The notes below the pieces were generated by a model. The model did not search any database, was not told the DNA's origin, and saw only the letters and a program-made list of their open reading frames with translations. The position numbers were made by a program, and so were the translations under genes. Shown here piece by piece: positions 42,302-50,190 of a DNA stretch of 64,000 nucleotides (its first letter is position 1; each line of letters begins with the position of its first letter). The stretch is from JBGQBN01 sp041494805. GTDB lineage: Bacteria > Acidobacteriota > Terriglobia > Terriglobales > Acidobacteriaceae. The stretch covers positions 100,402-164,401 of the forward strand of contig JBGQBN010000003.1 of assembly GCA_041494805.1 (NCBI GenBank), written 5' to 3'.

Positions 42302-42970
42302 ATGCCCACGGCACGCAAAGTACCGACGACCCTCATAGCGGCGATCTTGGGCCTGATTTTGTCCTCCGTCGTCTGCCGGGCATCCAAACAATTCCTGATG
42401 CCGGCAGCGCAGCCTGCCAAGACCTATCCTGCTCACGACGCGCACCCGGACGAAGCCGTAACCGTCGCGCTCGATCCCTACGACATGGCTGATAAGGCCA
42501 GCATTTTCTCGATTCATTACGGCGAAGAGGGTTTCTTGCCGATCTTTTTCGTGGTGACCAACGATGGAGATCAGCCGGTTTCTTTGACGGGAATGAAGGT
42601 TCAGTTGGTCACCGTGGACCGCGTCAAGATTTCCCCGGCCACCGAAGACGATATCTACCGCCGGCTTTCGCGTCCTTCGGCCACGGGCCGGCCTTCCCCG
42701 TTGCCCTTGCCAATTCCCACCAAGAAAGTGAAGGGCGCGGTGAGCGCGCAGGACCAAGAGGAGATTCAGAACGCTCAGTTCGGCGCCCGTGCCGTGGAGC
42801 CTCACAGCACCCAGTCCGGATTCCTGTTCTTTGATGTTTCGGGGATTTCCACACCGCTGGCGGGAGCCCATTTCTACCTCACCGGTGTTCGCGACGCCAA
42901 GGGCAACGAGATGATGTACTTCGAAATTCCGCTGGAGAAATATCTGAGCGCGCCGCCAGCGAAGCCCTAA
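42302..42970 (+). CDS. Hypothetical exported protein (222 aa)
   Basis: Starts at ATG 42302, preceded by a GTG. A signal-like segment (TTLIAAILGLILSSVVC) ends in Cys and may be a lipoprotein signal, although VVCR is not an ideal lipobox. The mature part has beta-rich segments with FLPIFFVVTNDGDQPVSLTGMKVQL, similar to the DUF4352-like or immunoglobulin-like fold of periplasmic proteins, and a Pro-rich loop (RPSPLPLPIPTKK). Function unknown. It diverges from waaA, with gatB 41 bases downstream on the same strand. Confidence 0.7.
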   Translation: MPTARKVPTTLIAAILGLILSSVVCRASKQFLMPAAQPAKTYPAHDAHPDEAVTVALDPYDMADKASIFSIHYGEEGFLPIFFVVTNDGDQPVSLTGMKVQLVTVDRVKISPATEDDIYRRLSRPSATGRPSPLPLPIPTKKVKGAVSAQDQEEIQNAQFGARAVEPHSTQSGFLFFDVSGISTPLAGAHFYLTGVRDAKGNEMMYFEIPLEKYLSAPPAKP

Positions 42971-43011
42971 CCACACGACCCTTCTCCCTACTGGCTCTAT
43001 AATCACTCGAT

Positions 43012-44490
43012 ATGGTCACCACGCCGGACACGTCCGTCACGGCCCGCGCCCGGTACGAGCCGGTCATTGGACTGGAAGTTCACGTCCAACTCCTGACCGC
43101 GACCAAGATCTTTTGTTCCTGTTCCACGCGCTTCGGTGATCCGCCCAACACCAACGTTTGCCCGGTTTGCCTGGGTCTGCCGGGAGCGCTGCCCGTTCTC
43201 AACCGCAAGGCAGTGGATTACGCGGTGCGCGCGGCCATGGCACTGAACTGCCGCATCAATGAGACTTCCATCTTCGCCCGCAAGAACTATTTTTATCCCG
43301 ACCTACCCAAGGGCTACCAGATTTCGCAGTACGACAAACCGCTGGCCGAGTTCGGCTGGATCGAGATCCCGGACGGTAAAGGAACCAAGAAAATCGGCAT
43401 CACGCGGCTTCACCTCGAAGAAGATGCGGGCAAGAGTCTGCACGAAGGATTCGCGGATTCAGACGAGAAGACGGCGATTGATTTGAACCGCAGCGGCGTG
43501 CCCTTGATCGAAATCGTAAGCGAACCGGAAATTAGGTCGCCCGACGAAGCCTACGAATACCTCACGCGGCTGAAGGAAATTATCCTGTACACCGGGGTCA
43601 GCGACTGCAACATGGAGGAAGGCTCGCTGCGCTGCGATGCCAATGTGAGTGTGCGTCCCCGGGGACAGAAAGAATTCGGCACCAAGACCGAAGTCAAGAA
43701 CGTCAATTCGTTCCGCTTCATCAAGCTCGCGCTGGAATATGAGATTGACCGCCAAGTCAGCGTAATCGAATCCGGCGGCAAGATCGCGCAGGAAACCCGC
43801 CTCTACAACGCGAACGAAGGCAAAACCTACGGCATGCGCTCGAAAGAGCAAGCACACGACTACCGCTATTTTCCGGAGCCCGACTTGTTGCCGTTGATAG
43901 TGGATGAAGAATGGCAGTCGCAAGTCCGCGGCACTCTGCCCGAACTGCCAGAGGCACGGCGCAAGCGCATGGTGACCGATTACGGCATCACGGAGTATGA
44001 CGCGCAGGTTCTGACGTTCACTAAAGCGCTGGCCGACCAGTTCGAAGCCGCGGCCAAAGCCGCGAAAAATCCCAAACGTGTTGCCAATCTGGTGCAAAGT
44101 GAACTCATGGGGCGCCTGAAAGCAAAAGGTCTGGAGATCGAGCAATCGCCAATTTCGATGAAAGGAGTGGCGCAGTCGGCCGACTTGGTGGAAAGTGGTG
44201 CCATCTCTGGCAAAATGCTCAAGGATCTCTATGATCTCTGCTTCGAGCGCGGCAAGGACTTTCCTGCGGTCTACGACGAGGAAGGCCGTCCGGAACAATC
44301 CCGCGACACCTCTGCTCTGGAGAAGATCATTGACGAACTCATCGCGGCCAATCCCAAGCAGGTCGAGCAGTATCGCGCCGGCAAGAAGACGGTCATCGGT
44401 TTCTTCGTCGGCCAAGTGATGAAGGCGTCAAAGGGCCAGGCCAATCCGCAGTTAGTGAATGAACTGCTGACAAAGAAATTGGAGTCTTGA
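43012..44490 (+). CDS. gatB: Asp-tRNA(Asn)/Glu-tRNA(Gln) amidotransferase subunit B
   Basis: 492 residues, full length. YEPVIGLEVHVQLLT opens the protein; CSCSTRFGDPPNTNVCPVCLGLPGALPVLN holds the Cys set of the metal site; DLNRSGVPLIEIVSEPE and YRYFPEPDLLPL follow; the C-terminal YqeY-like helical domain (about 350-490) is present. GatB transfers the ammonia from GatA to the misacylated tRNA. gatA and gatC are not in the window. It lies 41 bases after the preceding exported-protein gene and is followed closely by a DinB gene. Confidence 0.95.
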   Translation: MVTTPDTSVTARARYEPVIGLEVHVQLLTATKIFCSCSTRFGDPPNTNVCPVCLGLPGALPVLNRKAVDYAVRAAMALNCRINETSIFARKNYFYPDLPKGYQISQYDKPLAEFGWIEIPDGKGTKKIGITRLHLEEDAGKSLHEGFADSDEKTAIDLNRSGVPLIEIVSEPEIRSPDEAYEYLTRLKEIILYTGVSDCNMEEGSLRCDANVSVRPRGQKEFGTKTEVKNVNSFRFIKLALEYEIDRQVSVIESGGKIAQETRLYNANEGKTYGMRSKEQAHDYRYFPEPDLLPLIVDEEWQSQVRGTLPELPEARRKRMVTDYGITEYDAQVLTFTKALADQFEAAAKAAKNPKRVANLVQSELMGRLKAKGLEIEQSPISMKGVAQSADLVESGAISGKMLKDLYDLCFERGKDFPAVYDEEGRPEQSRDTSALEKIIDELIAANPKQVEQYRAGKKTVIGFFVGQVMKASKGQANPQLVNELLTKKLES

Positions 44491-44563
44491 GTTTGGGCCG
44501 ACCCTGCAAATCCAGAACCTCGACCTCTTCCTCGACTACCTCGACAAAGTCCACCAGCGAACT

Positions 44564-45007
44564 ATGCGGGTCGCACGCTGCATTCCTCCCGACAAGCTGG
44601 ACTGGTCCTATCGCGAAGGCAAGTTCACTTTGGGAGACCTGGTACGCCACATCGCCACCATCAATCGCTACATGTTCGCTGAAACCATCCAGGGGAAGCC
44701 CAGCCGCTATGCCGGTTGCGGTAAGGAACTTGCCGACGGCTACGAAAATGTTCTGATGTTCATGGAAGGGCTGCATCGCGAGTCAGTCGAGATCTTTTCC
44801 CACTTGAGCGATGAAGACCTGAACCGCAAGTGCGCCACCCCGGAGGGAGCTTCCATCACGGTCTGGAAGTGGCTGCGGTCCATGGTGGAGCATGAGATTC
44901 ACCACCGCGGCCAAATTTATATCTATCTCGCCATGCTGGGCGTCTCCACGCCACCGCTATACGGACTGACCTCTGAGCAGGTGCGGGAGCGCAGCGTAAA
45001 GCCTTAG
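44564..45007 (+). CDS. DinB-family protein (cytoplasmic)
   Basis: 147 residues from ATG 44564. FTLGDLVRHIATINRYMF and WKWLRSMVEHEIHHRGQIYIYLAMLGV hold the three His of the DinB metal site. It has no signal, unlike the DinB protein at 7.2 kb. The frame is open upstream to 44471 and reads IQNLDLFLDYLDKVHQRT, a good first helix, but has no ATG, GTG or TTG there. A TTG at 44487 lies in another frame. The real start is therefore unclear (non-canonical codon or one-base error). It almost abuts gatB. Confidence 0.8.
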   Translation: MRVARCIPPDKLDWSYREGKFTLGDLVRHIATINRYMFAETIQGKPSRYAGCGKELADGYENVLMFMEGLHRESVEIFSHLSDEDLNRKCATPEGASITVWKWLRSMVEHEIHHRGQIYIYLAMLGVSTPPLYGLTSEQVRERSVKP

Positions 45008-45113
45008 TCCACAATAACCTATCTACAGGTCACCCACTTCCGTCATGGGAGAACACGCTTCTTCCGCCTGTAACATACGCAGAGGCAGGCACTGGTTCGA
45101 CGGGGGTGAGTCC

Positions 45114-45752
45114 ATGAAGAAGTGGAAAATCGACCGCATCATCAGCATTGCGACGCTGGCCGCATCGCTGATCGCAATTTTCCTGGTTCTCAAGAAACCG
45201 GCGCCGGTGGCACAGCCGCAGCCACTCGCGGCAGCAGCGGCCAGTGCCCAGTCCTTCCAAGACAAGTTGCAGCAGCTGGACCTGCCCAAGGAGCCCGGAC
45301 AGGCACCCGCGGAGGTCCGCATTACCTCTGACGAAGTAAGTGCCGCGATCGCGCAGGCGGCCGGAGCGATACCCATCACCGCAGGACTACCCGCCACATC
45401 GGGTCTCCCGACCTCTGTTCCGGCCTCTCCGGATGCGGCGATTGCGCCGGGACAACCCGAAGTGAAGGACTACCAGGTAAGCTTCGACGGTAACACCGCC
45501 CACGGCCAGTTTCTCACCCAGATCGCCGGTAAAGATGTGTGGGTCACGCTCTCCGGCCACCTGGGGTCGAAGGATGGCTATGCGACCTTCGATCCGACCG
45601 AAATTAAAGTGGGTGATCTGAATATTCCAGTATCGCTGGTCAACGACACCCTGCAGAAAAGGCTTACGGAACAACGTGATCGCTTGAAACTACCGGATAA
45701 CGTAGGTGGCATTAAGGTAGACAACGGCGAGTTGGTGATGACGCAGAAGTGA
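45114..45752 (+). CDS. Hypothetical membrane-anchored protein (212 aa)
   Basis: ATG 45114 with GGGGGTGAG close upstream; a longer frame to 45045 is not favoured. KKWKIDRIISIATLAASLIAIFLVLKK is a single N-terminal anchor; the rest is probably periplasmic. The Pro/Ala-rich linker (about 28-115) leads to a beta-rich domain (YQVSFDGNTAHGQFLTQIAGKDVWVTLSGHLG) that ends in a sequence resembling LPS-related or secretion-anchor domains only in hydrophobic pattern. I do not recognise the family. It stands alone before a GTGTGG-family repeat. Confidence 0.7.
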   Translation: MKKWKIDRIISIATLAASLIAIFLVLKKPAPVAQPQPLAAAAASAQSFQDKLQQLDLPKEPGQAPAEVRITSDEVSAAIAQAAGAIPITAGLPATSGLPTSVPASPDAAIAPGQPEVKDYQVSFDGNTAHGQFLTQIAGKDVWVTLSGHLGSKDGYATFDPTEIKVGDLNIPVSLVNDTLQKRLTEQRDRLKLPDNVGGIKVDNGELVMTQK

Positions 45753-45763
45753 ACCCTCATGGG

Positions 45764-45836
45764 TTGTGTGGGGGCGGGTCTCTGACCCGCCCGGCAGCGC
45801 CACCGCCCTATCCCAACATGGAACTACACACAATCA
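45764..45836. repeat. GTGTGG...CACAC repeat
   Basis: TTGTGTGGGG opens the unit, GCGGGTCTCTGACCCGC is a perfect palindromic core, and ACTACACACAATC closes it. It lies between two convergent genes and may serve as a bidirectional terminator. Confidence 0.8.
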
Positions 45837-45849
45837 AGCGATCCGCCAA

Positions 45850-46776
45850 CTAGTTGTGCTTGATGAACTCTCCCTTCTGCCCGGTCAGATCGTTGTATAG
45901 CGTCACCAGCCACTGCTCAGTGGTAATGAAATCGCCGTTCCATTTCTGCCAGGGCGCCAGAACGTTCTCCTGCTTCAACTGGTCGAGCGTCTTGCCTTGC
46001 TTGATCCCTTTTTCGACTACCGCCAAGGTCTCCTTCAGCATGGTGATGTAGCGGCGGACGTCGTCCAGGTTGGAAATGGGGCCGTGGCCCGGGATGACCT
46101 TCACATCGGGTGGAAGCTGGCCGATGACCTGCTCCATGGCGGTGGTCATGCCTTCCACGCTGCCACCGCTTCCCAGGTCAACGAAGGGGAAGCCGTAGGT
46201 GACGAAGTCGTCGCCCATGTGCACCACGTTCGACTGAGGAAAGAAAATCACGCTGTCGCCATCGGTGTGGCCGTGCGGAAAGTGCAGGGCGCGAATGTCC
46301 TCACCGTTCAGGTGCACGCTGACATCGTGGTCAAAGGTGATGATCGGTAACGCAGCCTTGGATGCAGGTTTGGCATCGAATTTCACCGTGCCGCCGTTCC
46401 CCATGGTCCCGCCAGTGACCAGACGCTTGCGCACATTGTCCTGGGCAATAACGGTCGAAGTCTGGCTGAAGGGCTCATTGCCTCCGGTGTGGTCGAAGTG
46501 CCAGTGCGTGTTGATCACGAAGCGCACGGGCTTGTCGGTAATGTCCTTCAGCGCCGCCCGGATTTTGTCGGCCAGCGGAGCAAATTCGTCGTCCACGATT
46601 ACAATGCCATCTTCTCCAACGGAGGCGCCGATGTTGCCCCCCGAGCCTTGCAGCATGTAGACATTGCCGGAAACCTTGGTGACCTTCATCTGCACTTTGC
46701 TGAAGTCTTTGTCCTGGGCGGCTATCAGGCAAGACGCCAAAAGCAGCGCGATTGCAAGAGTCCAAGCGTTGCGCAT
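45850..46776 (-). CDS. Secreted metallo-beta-lactamase-fold hydrolase
   Basis: 308 residues with a signal peptide (LAIALLLASCLIAAQ). NTHWHFDHTGGN holds the HxHxDH metal motif (about 91-96). HFPHGHTDGDS carries the next His, and PGHGPISN the last. DDEFAPLADKIRAAL precedes the motif, as in QuinOPROTEIN-linked SoxH and class B-like hydrolases. Zinc is the likely metal, and the substrate is unknown. It is not a close match to canonical beta-lactamases by eye. Surrounded by repeats, it is probably its own unit. Confidence 0.85.
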   Translation of the reverse strand: MRNAWTLAIALLLASCLIAAQDKDFSKVQMKVTKVSGNVYMLQGSGGNIGASVGEDGIVIVDDEFAPLADKIRAALKDITDKPVRFVINTHWHFDHTGGNEPFSQTSTVIAQDNVRKRLVTGGTMGNGGTVKFDAKPASKAALPIITFDHDVSVHLNGEDIRALHFPHGHTDGDSVIFFPQSNVVHMGDDFVTYGFPFVDLGSGGSVEGMTTAMEQVIGQLPPDVKVIPGHGPISNLDDVRRYITMLKETLAVVEKGIKQGKTLDQLKQENVLAPWQKWNGDFITTEQWLVTLYNDLTGQKGEFIKHN

Positions 46777-46807
46777 GTTGTTCTCCAGTAGGTGGGAGAT
46801 TGTAAAT

Positions 46808-46883
46808 CATTGTTGATTGTGGATTGAACATCCAAAAACAACTGGGTTCTTAATCAACAATCAGAAATCACCAATCAACAATT
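46808..46883. repeat. Word-repeat hairpin (AATCAACAATC type)
   Basis: ATTGTTGATTGTGGATTG on the left is mirrored by AATCAACAATCAGAAATC and ACCAATCAACAATT on the right. It lies between the start of the MBL gene and the stop of the next gene on the same strand. Confidence 0.7.
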
Positions 46884-48208
46884 TATTTCCCCGCAGTGCC
46901 CTCAAACAGTGGCCACAACTGGTTCCCGATCACGCGATACACCACAAAGGCGCTCCCCGCATCGGAAACCCGGCGGAAGAGCAACTCCCCGCGGCCATCT
47001 CCGTCGGCGTCCACTGCGTCAATCAGTTCCATGCGCGGCTCGGCGTCCAGGTGTTGAGTATCGGTCACGCTGGAAAACGCTTTGTGCAGTTCTCCGTAGA
47101 TATCCTCACGGGCAACGAGCGCAACCATGTACTGCATCTCCACCGTGGCGTTGTTCTTCAGCTTGGACGTCAGCGGCATTCGCGCTCTTGCCGTAAGCAC
47201 CAGCACCGGCTCGTTGCTGTTCGAGAGATCAAATACTCGAAGCTGGACGTCTTCAAAGCCAGGCTGCGGAGCCTTGCTTGCGGTCGTCTTACCCGGCTTG
47301 GCAGAAGTCCGAGCTGGCGCGGACGGTTGCGCCGTTCCCACCGCCAACTGCCGGGCGCGGGAATTTATCTCACTGGCTGCCAGCGCCAGCATCTTCTTGC
47401 GGAACGCCTGCTCCTCCTCCGGCTTGAGGCTATAGGCATAAGGGCGAGGATCGGGGCCGCCCGCATCCGAAATTGCCGGGATGATCTGAATTCCGTTCTT
47501 TGCAGCCGATGCGAGATCGGACGTCGCAGCTGAGCTTCCGGTCACCGGGGAAGGAACGAGTTCTTCCGCCCGCGAAGACGGTTTGCCTCGCCGCAGCACC
47601 GGCCTGTCTTTGTCCTCTTCAGCCGCTGGCGGCGGTGGAGCCTGAGGGGGAGCGGCCGCGGGAGCCGGAGCGGATGCCGCAGGCGCGGCTTCCGGCGGTT
47701 TAGGTTTTTCCGAGGCTTTCTCCGAACTAGGCCGCCTCAAGACCGGCGGGGCATCCAAGTCCTGCCCGGCCGGTTTTGTGAGAGCTGCCTGCTTCTTGGC
47801 CGCCGCCGCTGCCGCAGCCGCCGCGATCGCGCCGGCGGACTGCCAAGTACCCTCGCCGATCCAGGAGTTGTTCGCCTGTCGTGCACCGGCTACGGTAAAC
47901 AGCCCCTCGGAAACACCCGTGCGGACAGCTTCGTAAACCGTGCCGGACTCGAGTGCCATGGGTACCGGAGAGGCTTTGTACGCGCTCGCATCGTAGAACT
48001 TGCCTTCGTTCAGGATGACCACGGGGATGAGGTGAGCCTTCCCGCTCGGCGTCAACTCGATCAGGCCCAGTGCGCGAGGTCCTTTGCTGGCCGATTCACG
48101 TTTGGCAAACTGCGCCGGCACAGGTTGCGCCAGAATCAAGGCCAGGCCCGCCAGGATGACGAACCGCCGAGGCCTGCGGTATAACGTTGCAATAGGAGAC
48201 GCTGCCAT
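46883..48208 (-). CDS. Hypothetical exported Pro/Ala-rich protein (441 aa)
   Basis: From ATG 48208 the protein opens RRPRRFVILAGLALILAQPVPA, a signal peptide. A folded N-terminal part follows (ALGLIELTPSGKAHLIPVVIL, VYEAVRTG), then a long Ala/Pro-rich linker (about 145-235, with VLRR repeated in PVLRR contexts) and a C-terminal domain with an EF-hand-like DADGDGRGELLFRR stretch. Function unknown. ATG 48208 overlaps the opposite start codon of bcp in CCATGG; no Shine-Dalgarno is visible, and any promoter must lie inside bcp. Other starts in the frame are upstream of 48208 and overlap bcp fully. Confidence 0.7.
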   Translation of the reverse strand: MAASPIATLYRRPRRFVILAGLALILAQPVPAQFAKRESASKGPRALGLIELTPSGKAHLIPVVILNEGKFYDASAYKASPVPMALESGTVYEAVRTGVSEGLFTVAGARQANNSWIGEGTWQSAGAIAAAAAAAAAKKQAALTKPAGQDLDAPPVLRRPSSEKASEKPKPPEAAPAASAPAPAAAPPQAPPPPAAEEDKDRPVLRRGKPSSRAEELVPSPVTGSSAATSDLASAAKNGIQIIPAISDAGGPDPRPYAYSLKPEEEQAFRKKMLALAASEINSRARQLAVGTAQPSAPARTSAKPGKTTASKAPQPGFEDVQLRVFDLSNSNEPVLVLTARARMPLTSKLKNNATVEMQYMVALVAREDIYGELHKAFSSVTDTQHLDAEPRMELIDAVDADGDGRGELLFRRVSDAGSAFVVYRVIGNQLWPLFEGTAGK

Positions 48209-48680
48209 GGATATCAATGATAAAGCTCCCGACTTCACTTTACCTGACCAGAACGACAAAGAGGTCTCCCTCAAGGATTTTCACGGGAAATACGTCGTGC
48301 TCTACTTCTATCCCCGAGCCGATACTCCGGGCTGCACCATTGAGGCCTGTGAATTCCGCGATTCCTACAGGAAGATTCAGAACAGCGGCGCGGTCATTTT
48401 GGGCATTTCGCCCGACCAGCCCAAAGCACAGAAGAAATTCGAAGAAAAGTACAAGCTGCCGTTTACCTTGCTAGGCGATGCCGACAAGAAGGTGTGCAAC
48501 GCCTTCGGCGTGATCCAGGAAAAGAACATGTACGGCAAGAAAGTGATGGGAGTGGTACGCACCACGTTCATCATCGGCCCGGACGGAAAGATCAAACACA
48601 TCTTCCACAAAGTGAAGGCCGAAGGTCACGCGGAAGAGGTGCTGGCGTACTTGAAGACCACCGCGAAGGGCGCGGCGTAG
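48207..48680 (+). CDS. bcp: Thioredoxin-dependent thiol peroxidase (Bcp/PrxQ)
   Basis: 157 residues, full length. It reduces hydroperoxides with thioredoxin. APDFTLPDQNDKEVSL opens the fold; YFYPRADTPGCTIEACEFRD has the peroxidatic Cys in PGCT and a second Cys five residues later, the usual PrxQ resolving position; FTLLGDADKKV and VVRTTFIIGPDG follow. ATG 48207 has AGGAGA at 48194-48199, well spaced. Its start shares CCATGG with the divergent gene. It is monocistronic, with a palindrome after the stop. Confidence 0.93.
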   Translation: MDINDKAPDFTLPDQNDKEVSLKDFHGKYVVLYFYPRADTPGCTIEACEFRDSYRKIQNSGAVILGISPDQPKAQKKFEEKYKLPFTLLGDADKKVCNAFGVIQEKNMYGKKVMGVVRTTFIIGPDGKIKHIFHKVKAEGHAEEVLAYLKTTAKGAA

Positions 48681-48692
48681 GAAGGCAGGGTC

Positions 48693-48722
48693 GGAGGGGC
48701 GGGTCTTGACCCGCCCCCCTCA
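48693..48722. terminator. Palindromic repeat core, likely bidirectional terminator
   Basis: GGAGGGGCGGGTC and GACCCGCCCCCCTC enclose two T; it is the GGGTC-GACCC core of the GTGTGG family without full ends. It lies between convergent genes. Confidence 0.55.
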
Positions 48723-48732
48723 CAGTTCTTGC

Positions 48733-49299
48733 TTATCTTAGGGCAGCCGATTTGGTCAAAGTGAAGGTCGCAGCCGTCTCGGCATGAATCACCGCTTCTT
48801 CCTTGCCTGTAGCCGCCGCTACACCGGTTCCAGCCGCTCCACCCGCTGCGGCGCCGATCAGCGCTCCTTTTCCACCACCGAAGATGCCGCCCAGAACAGC
48901 ACCGGCCGCGGTGCCGCCACCGATCTTGGTGACATTGCTCTTGGTGTGGCTCTTGCCCTTGGCGCGGAAGGCACTGGTGGAAATGGGCACCATCTTGCCG
49001 TCAACTTCGATCACAGTCAGGCGCAGCGAGAGCTGGCCCGGATCATGCAGCCGTCCGCTGGACTTGGCGAACGTCACTTTTCCCTTGACGGGTGCGCCGG
49101 TCTTGGCGAGCGTCTTGCCGTTCACGACCAAATTGCTGGCCAGGTTGGCTTCGAACTTGTCTCCAGTCTTGGCGGTGGCGGAATTGATTTGGGAGCCGGT
49201 AAGGATAGTAATCTTTGTACCGTAAGGAATGGTCTCAGCTGCGACCGTCACAGCAAGCAGCAGCAGTACCGAAGTAATCCTGAGCGATTTCCCGAGCAT
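48733..49299 (-). CDS. Exported glycine-zipper protein (188 aa)
   Basis: ATG 49299 with AGGAGG 5 bases upstream; a longer frame to 49362 is spurious. LRITSVLLLLAVTVAA is a signal peptide. A beta-rich part (YGTKITILTGSQINSATAKTGDKFEANLASNLVVNGKTLAKTGAPVKGKV) resembles the LysM-free, TrbI-like or SH3-like N-terminal domain of acidobacterial exported proteins. GAVLGGIFGGGKGALIGAAAGGAAGTG follows as a glycine zipper that may insert in a membrane. It probably acts in the periplasm or outer membrane. Function unknown. Confidence 0.75.
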   Translation of the reverse strand: MLGKSLRITSVLLLLAVTVAAETIPYGTKITILTGSQINSATAKTGDKFEANLASNLVVNGKTLAKTGAPVKGKVTFAKSSGRLHDPGQLSLRLTVIEVDGKMVPISTSAFRAKGKSHTKSNVTKIGGGTAAGAVLGGIFGGGKGALIGAAAGGAAGTGVAAATGKEEAVIHAETAATFTLTKSAALR

Positions 49300-49476
49300 G
49301 AATCCTCCTAAAGATCTTGAGCGCTGGCGCCCTAGCCATGCAAAGTAGCAAACTTTCGACAAGTACGAACGTTCCGAAGGTCCAATGGGTAAACTGACCG
49401 TTTGGTGCGAATGCGGGATTAACTGGCTGTTTCAACCTCCTGTTCTTGCGCCGGGGAGAAGCTCTTAAGGAGACTC

Positions 49477-50112
49477 GTGGATAAGCTCCGCAAGCCATTG
49501 CCACGCGATTTCTACACCCGCGATCCGCGGGCGGTAAGCCGAGACTTATTGGGCAAGGTGCTGGTCCGGCGACAGGGGAAGAAGCTCCTGGCCGCCCGGA
49601 TCGTGGAAGTCGAGGCCTACCTCGGCCAGAGCGACCCCGCGGCACATTCGGCCGCCGGTCGCACCGCGCGCAACGCCGTCCTGTTCGGTCCGCCGGGTCG
49701 CTCCTACGTGTACTTCATCTACGGCAACCACTACTGTTTCAATGTGTCATGCCTTCCCGATGGACAGGCGGGCGGCGTCCTGTTCCGCGCGTTGGAGCCT
49801 CTGCTTGGGATCGAAAAGATGGCCCGTCTCCGGCACGTGTCCGTCAACAGTGCCCGCGGTCTGCGACTGCTGACCAGCGGCCCAGGGAGGTTGGCCGAGG
49901 CATTTGGCATCACGCGGGAACGCGACAACGGGAAGGACCTGACCCGCGCGAACTCTGATCTCTTCATCACCGACGACGGCTTTCTGCCACGCCGGGTGCG
50001 GACCACAGCCCGCATCGGCATCACCAAGGCCGCCGCCCGCCCACTGCGCTACCTGATTGCCGGGAACGAGTTCGTCTCCGGGACCAGGAATCGAAACGCC
50101 AAACCAAGGTAA
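49477..50112 (+). CDS. mpg: 3-methyladenine DNA glycosylase (AAG/MPG family)
   Basis: 211 residues from GTG 49477, with AAGGAG close upstream. It excises alkylated purines in base-excision repair. Family marks: FYTRDPRAVSRDLLGKVLVR, RIVEVEAYLGQSDPAAHS (catalytic Glu), TARNAVLFGPPGRSYVYFIYGNHYCFNV, LFRALEPL and GPGRLAEAFGIT. The segment between FNV and LFRAL (SCLPDGQAGG) comes from a CTTCCCGATGGACAGGCGGG sequence that looks like another dispersed repeat and is unusual for the loop. It stands alone. Confidence 0.9.
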   Translation: MDKLRKPLPRDFYTRDPRAVSRDLLGKVLVRRQGKKLLAARIVEVEAYLGQSDPAAHSAAGRTARNAVLFGPPGRSYVYFIYGNHYCFNVSCLPDGQAGGVLFRALEPLLGIEKMARLRHVSVNSARGLRLLTSGPGRLAEAFGITRERDNGKDLTRANSDLFITDDGFLPRRVRTTARIGITKAAARPLRYLIAGNEFVSGTRNRNAKPR

Positions 50113-50190
50113 CCCGCCCGTAGTTCACTTACGGACCGAAACTCCTGCACGTGGCCGAAACGGTTCTTCGTGGTTTATCCTTATGGCCCC

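Noticed and set aside
45085..45113. TTCGACGGGGGTGAG resembles the 5' end of a tmRNA
   Set aside because: It directly precedes a good protein start with its own ribosome-binding site, and no tRNA-like 3' half or tag frame follows.
46883..48274. Start of the minus-strand exported protein at 48274
   Set aside because: It would extend 66 bases into bcp; ATG 48208 just before the signal peptide is the better choice.
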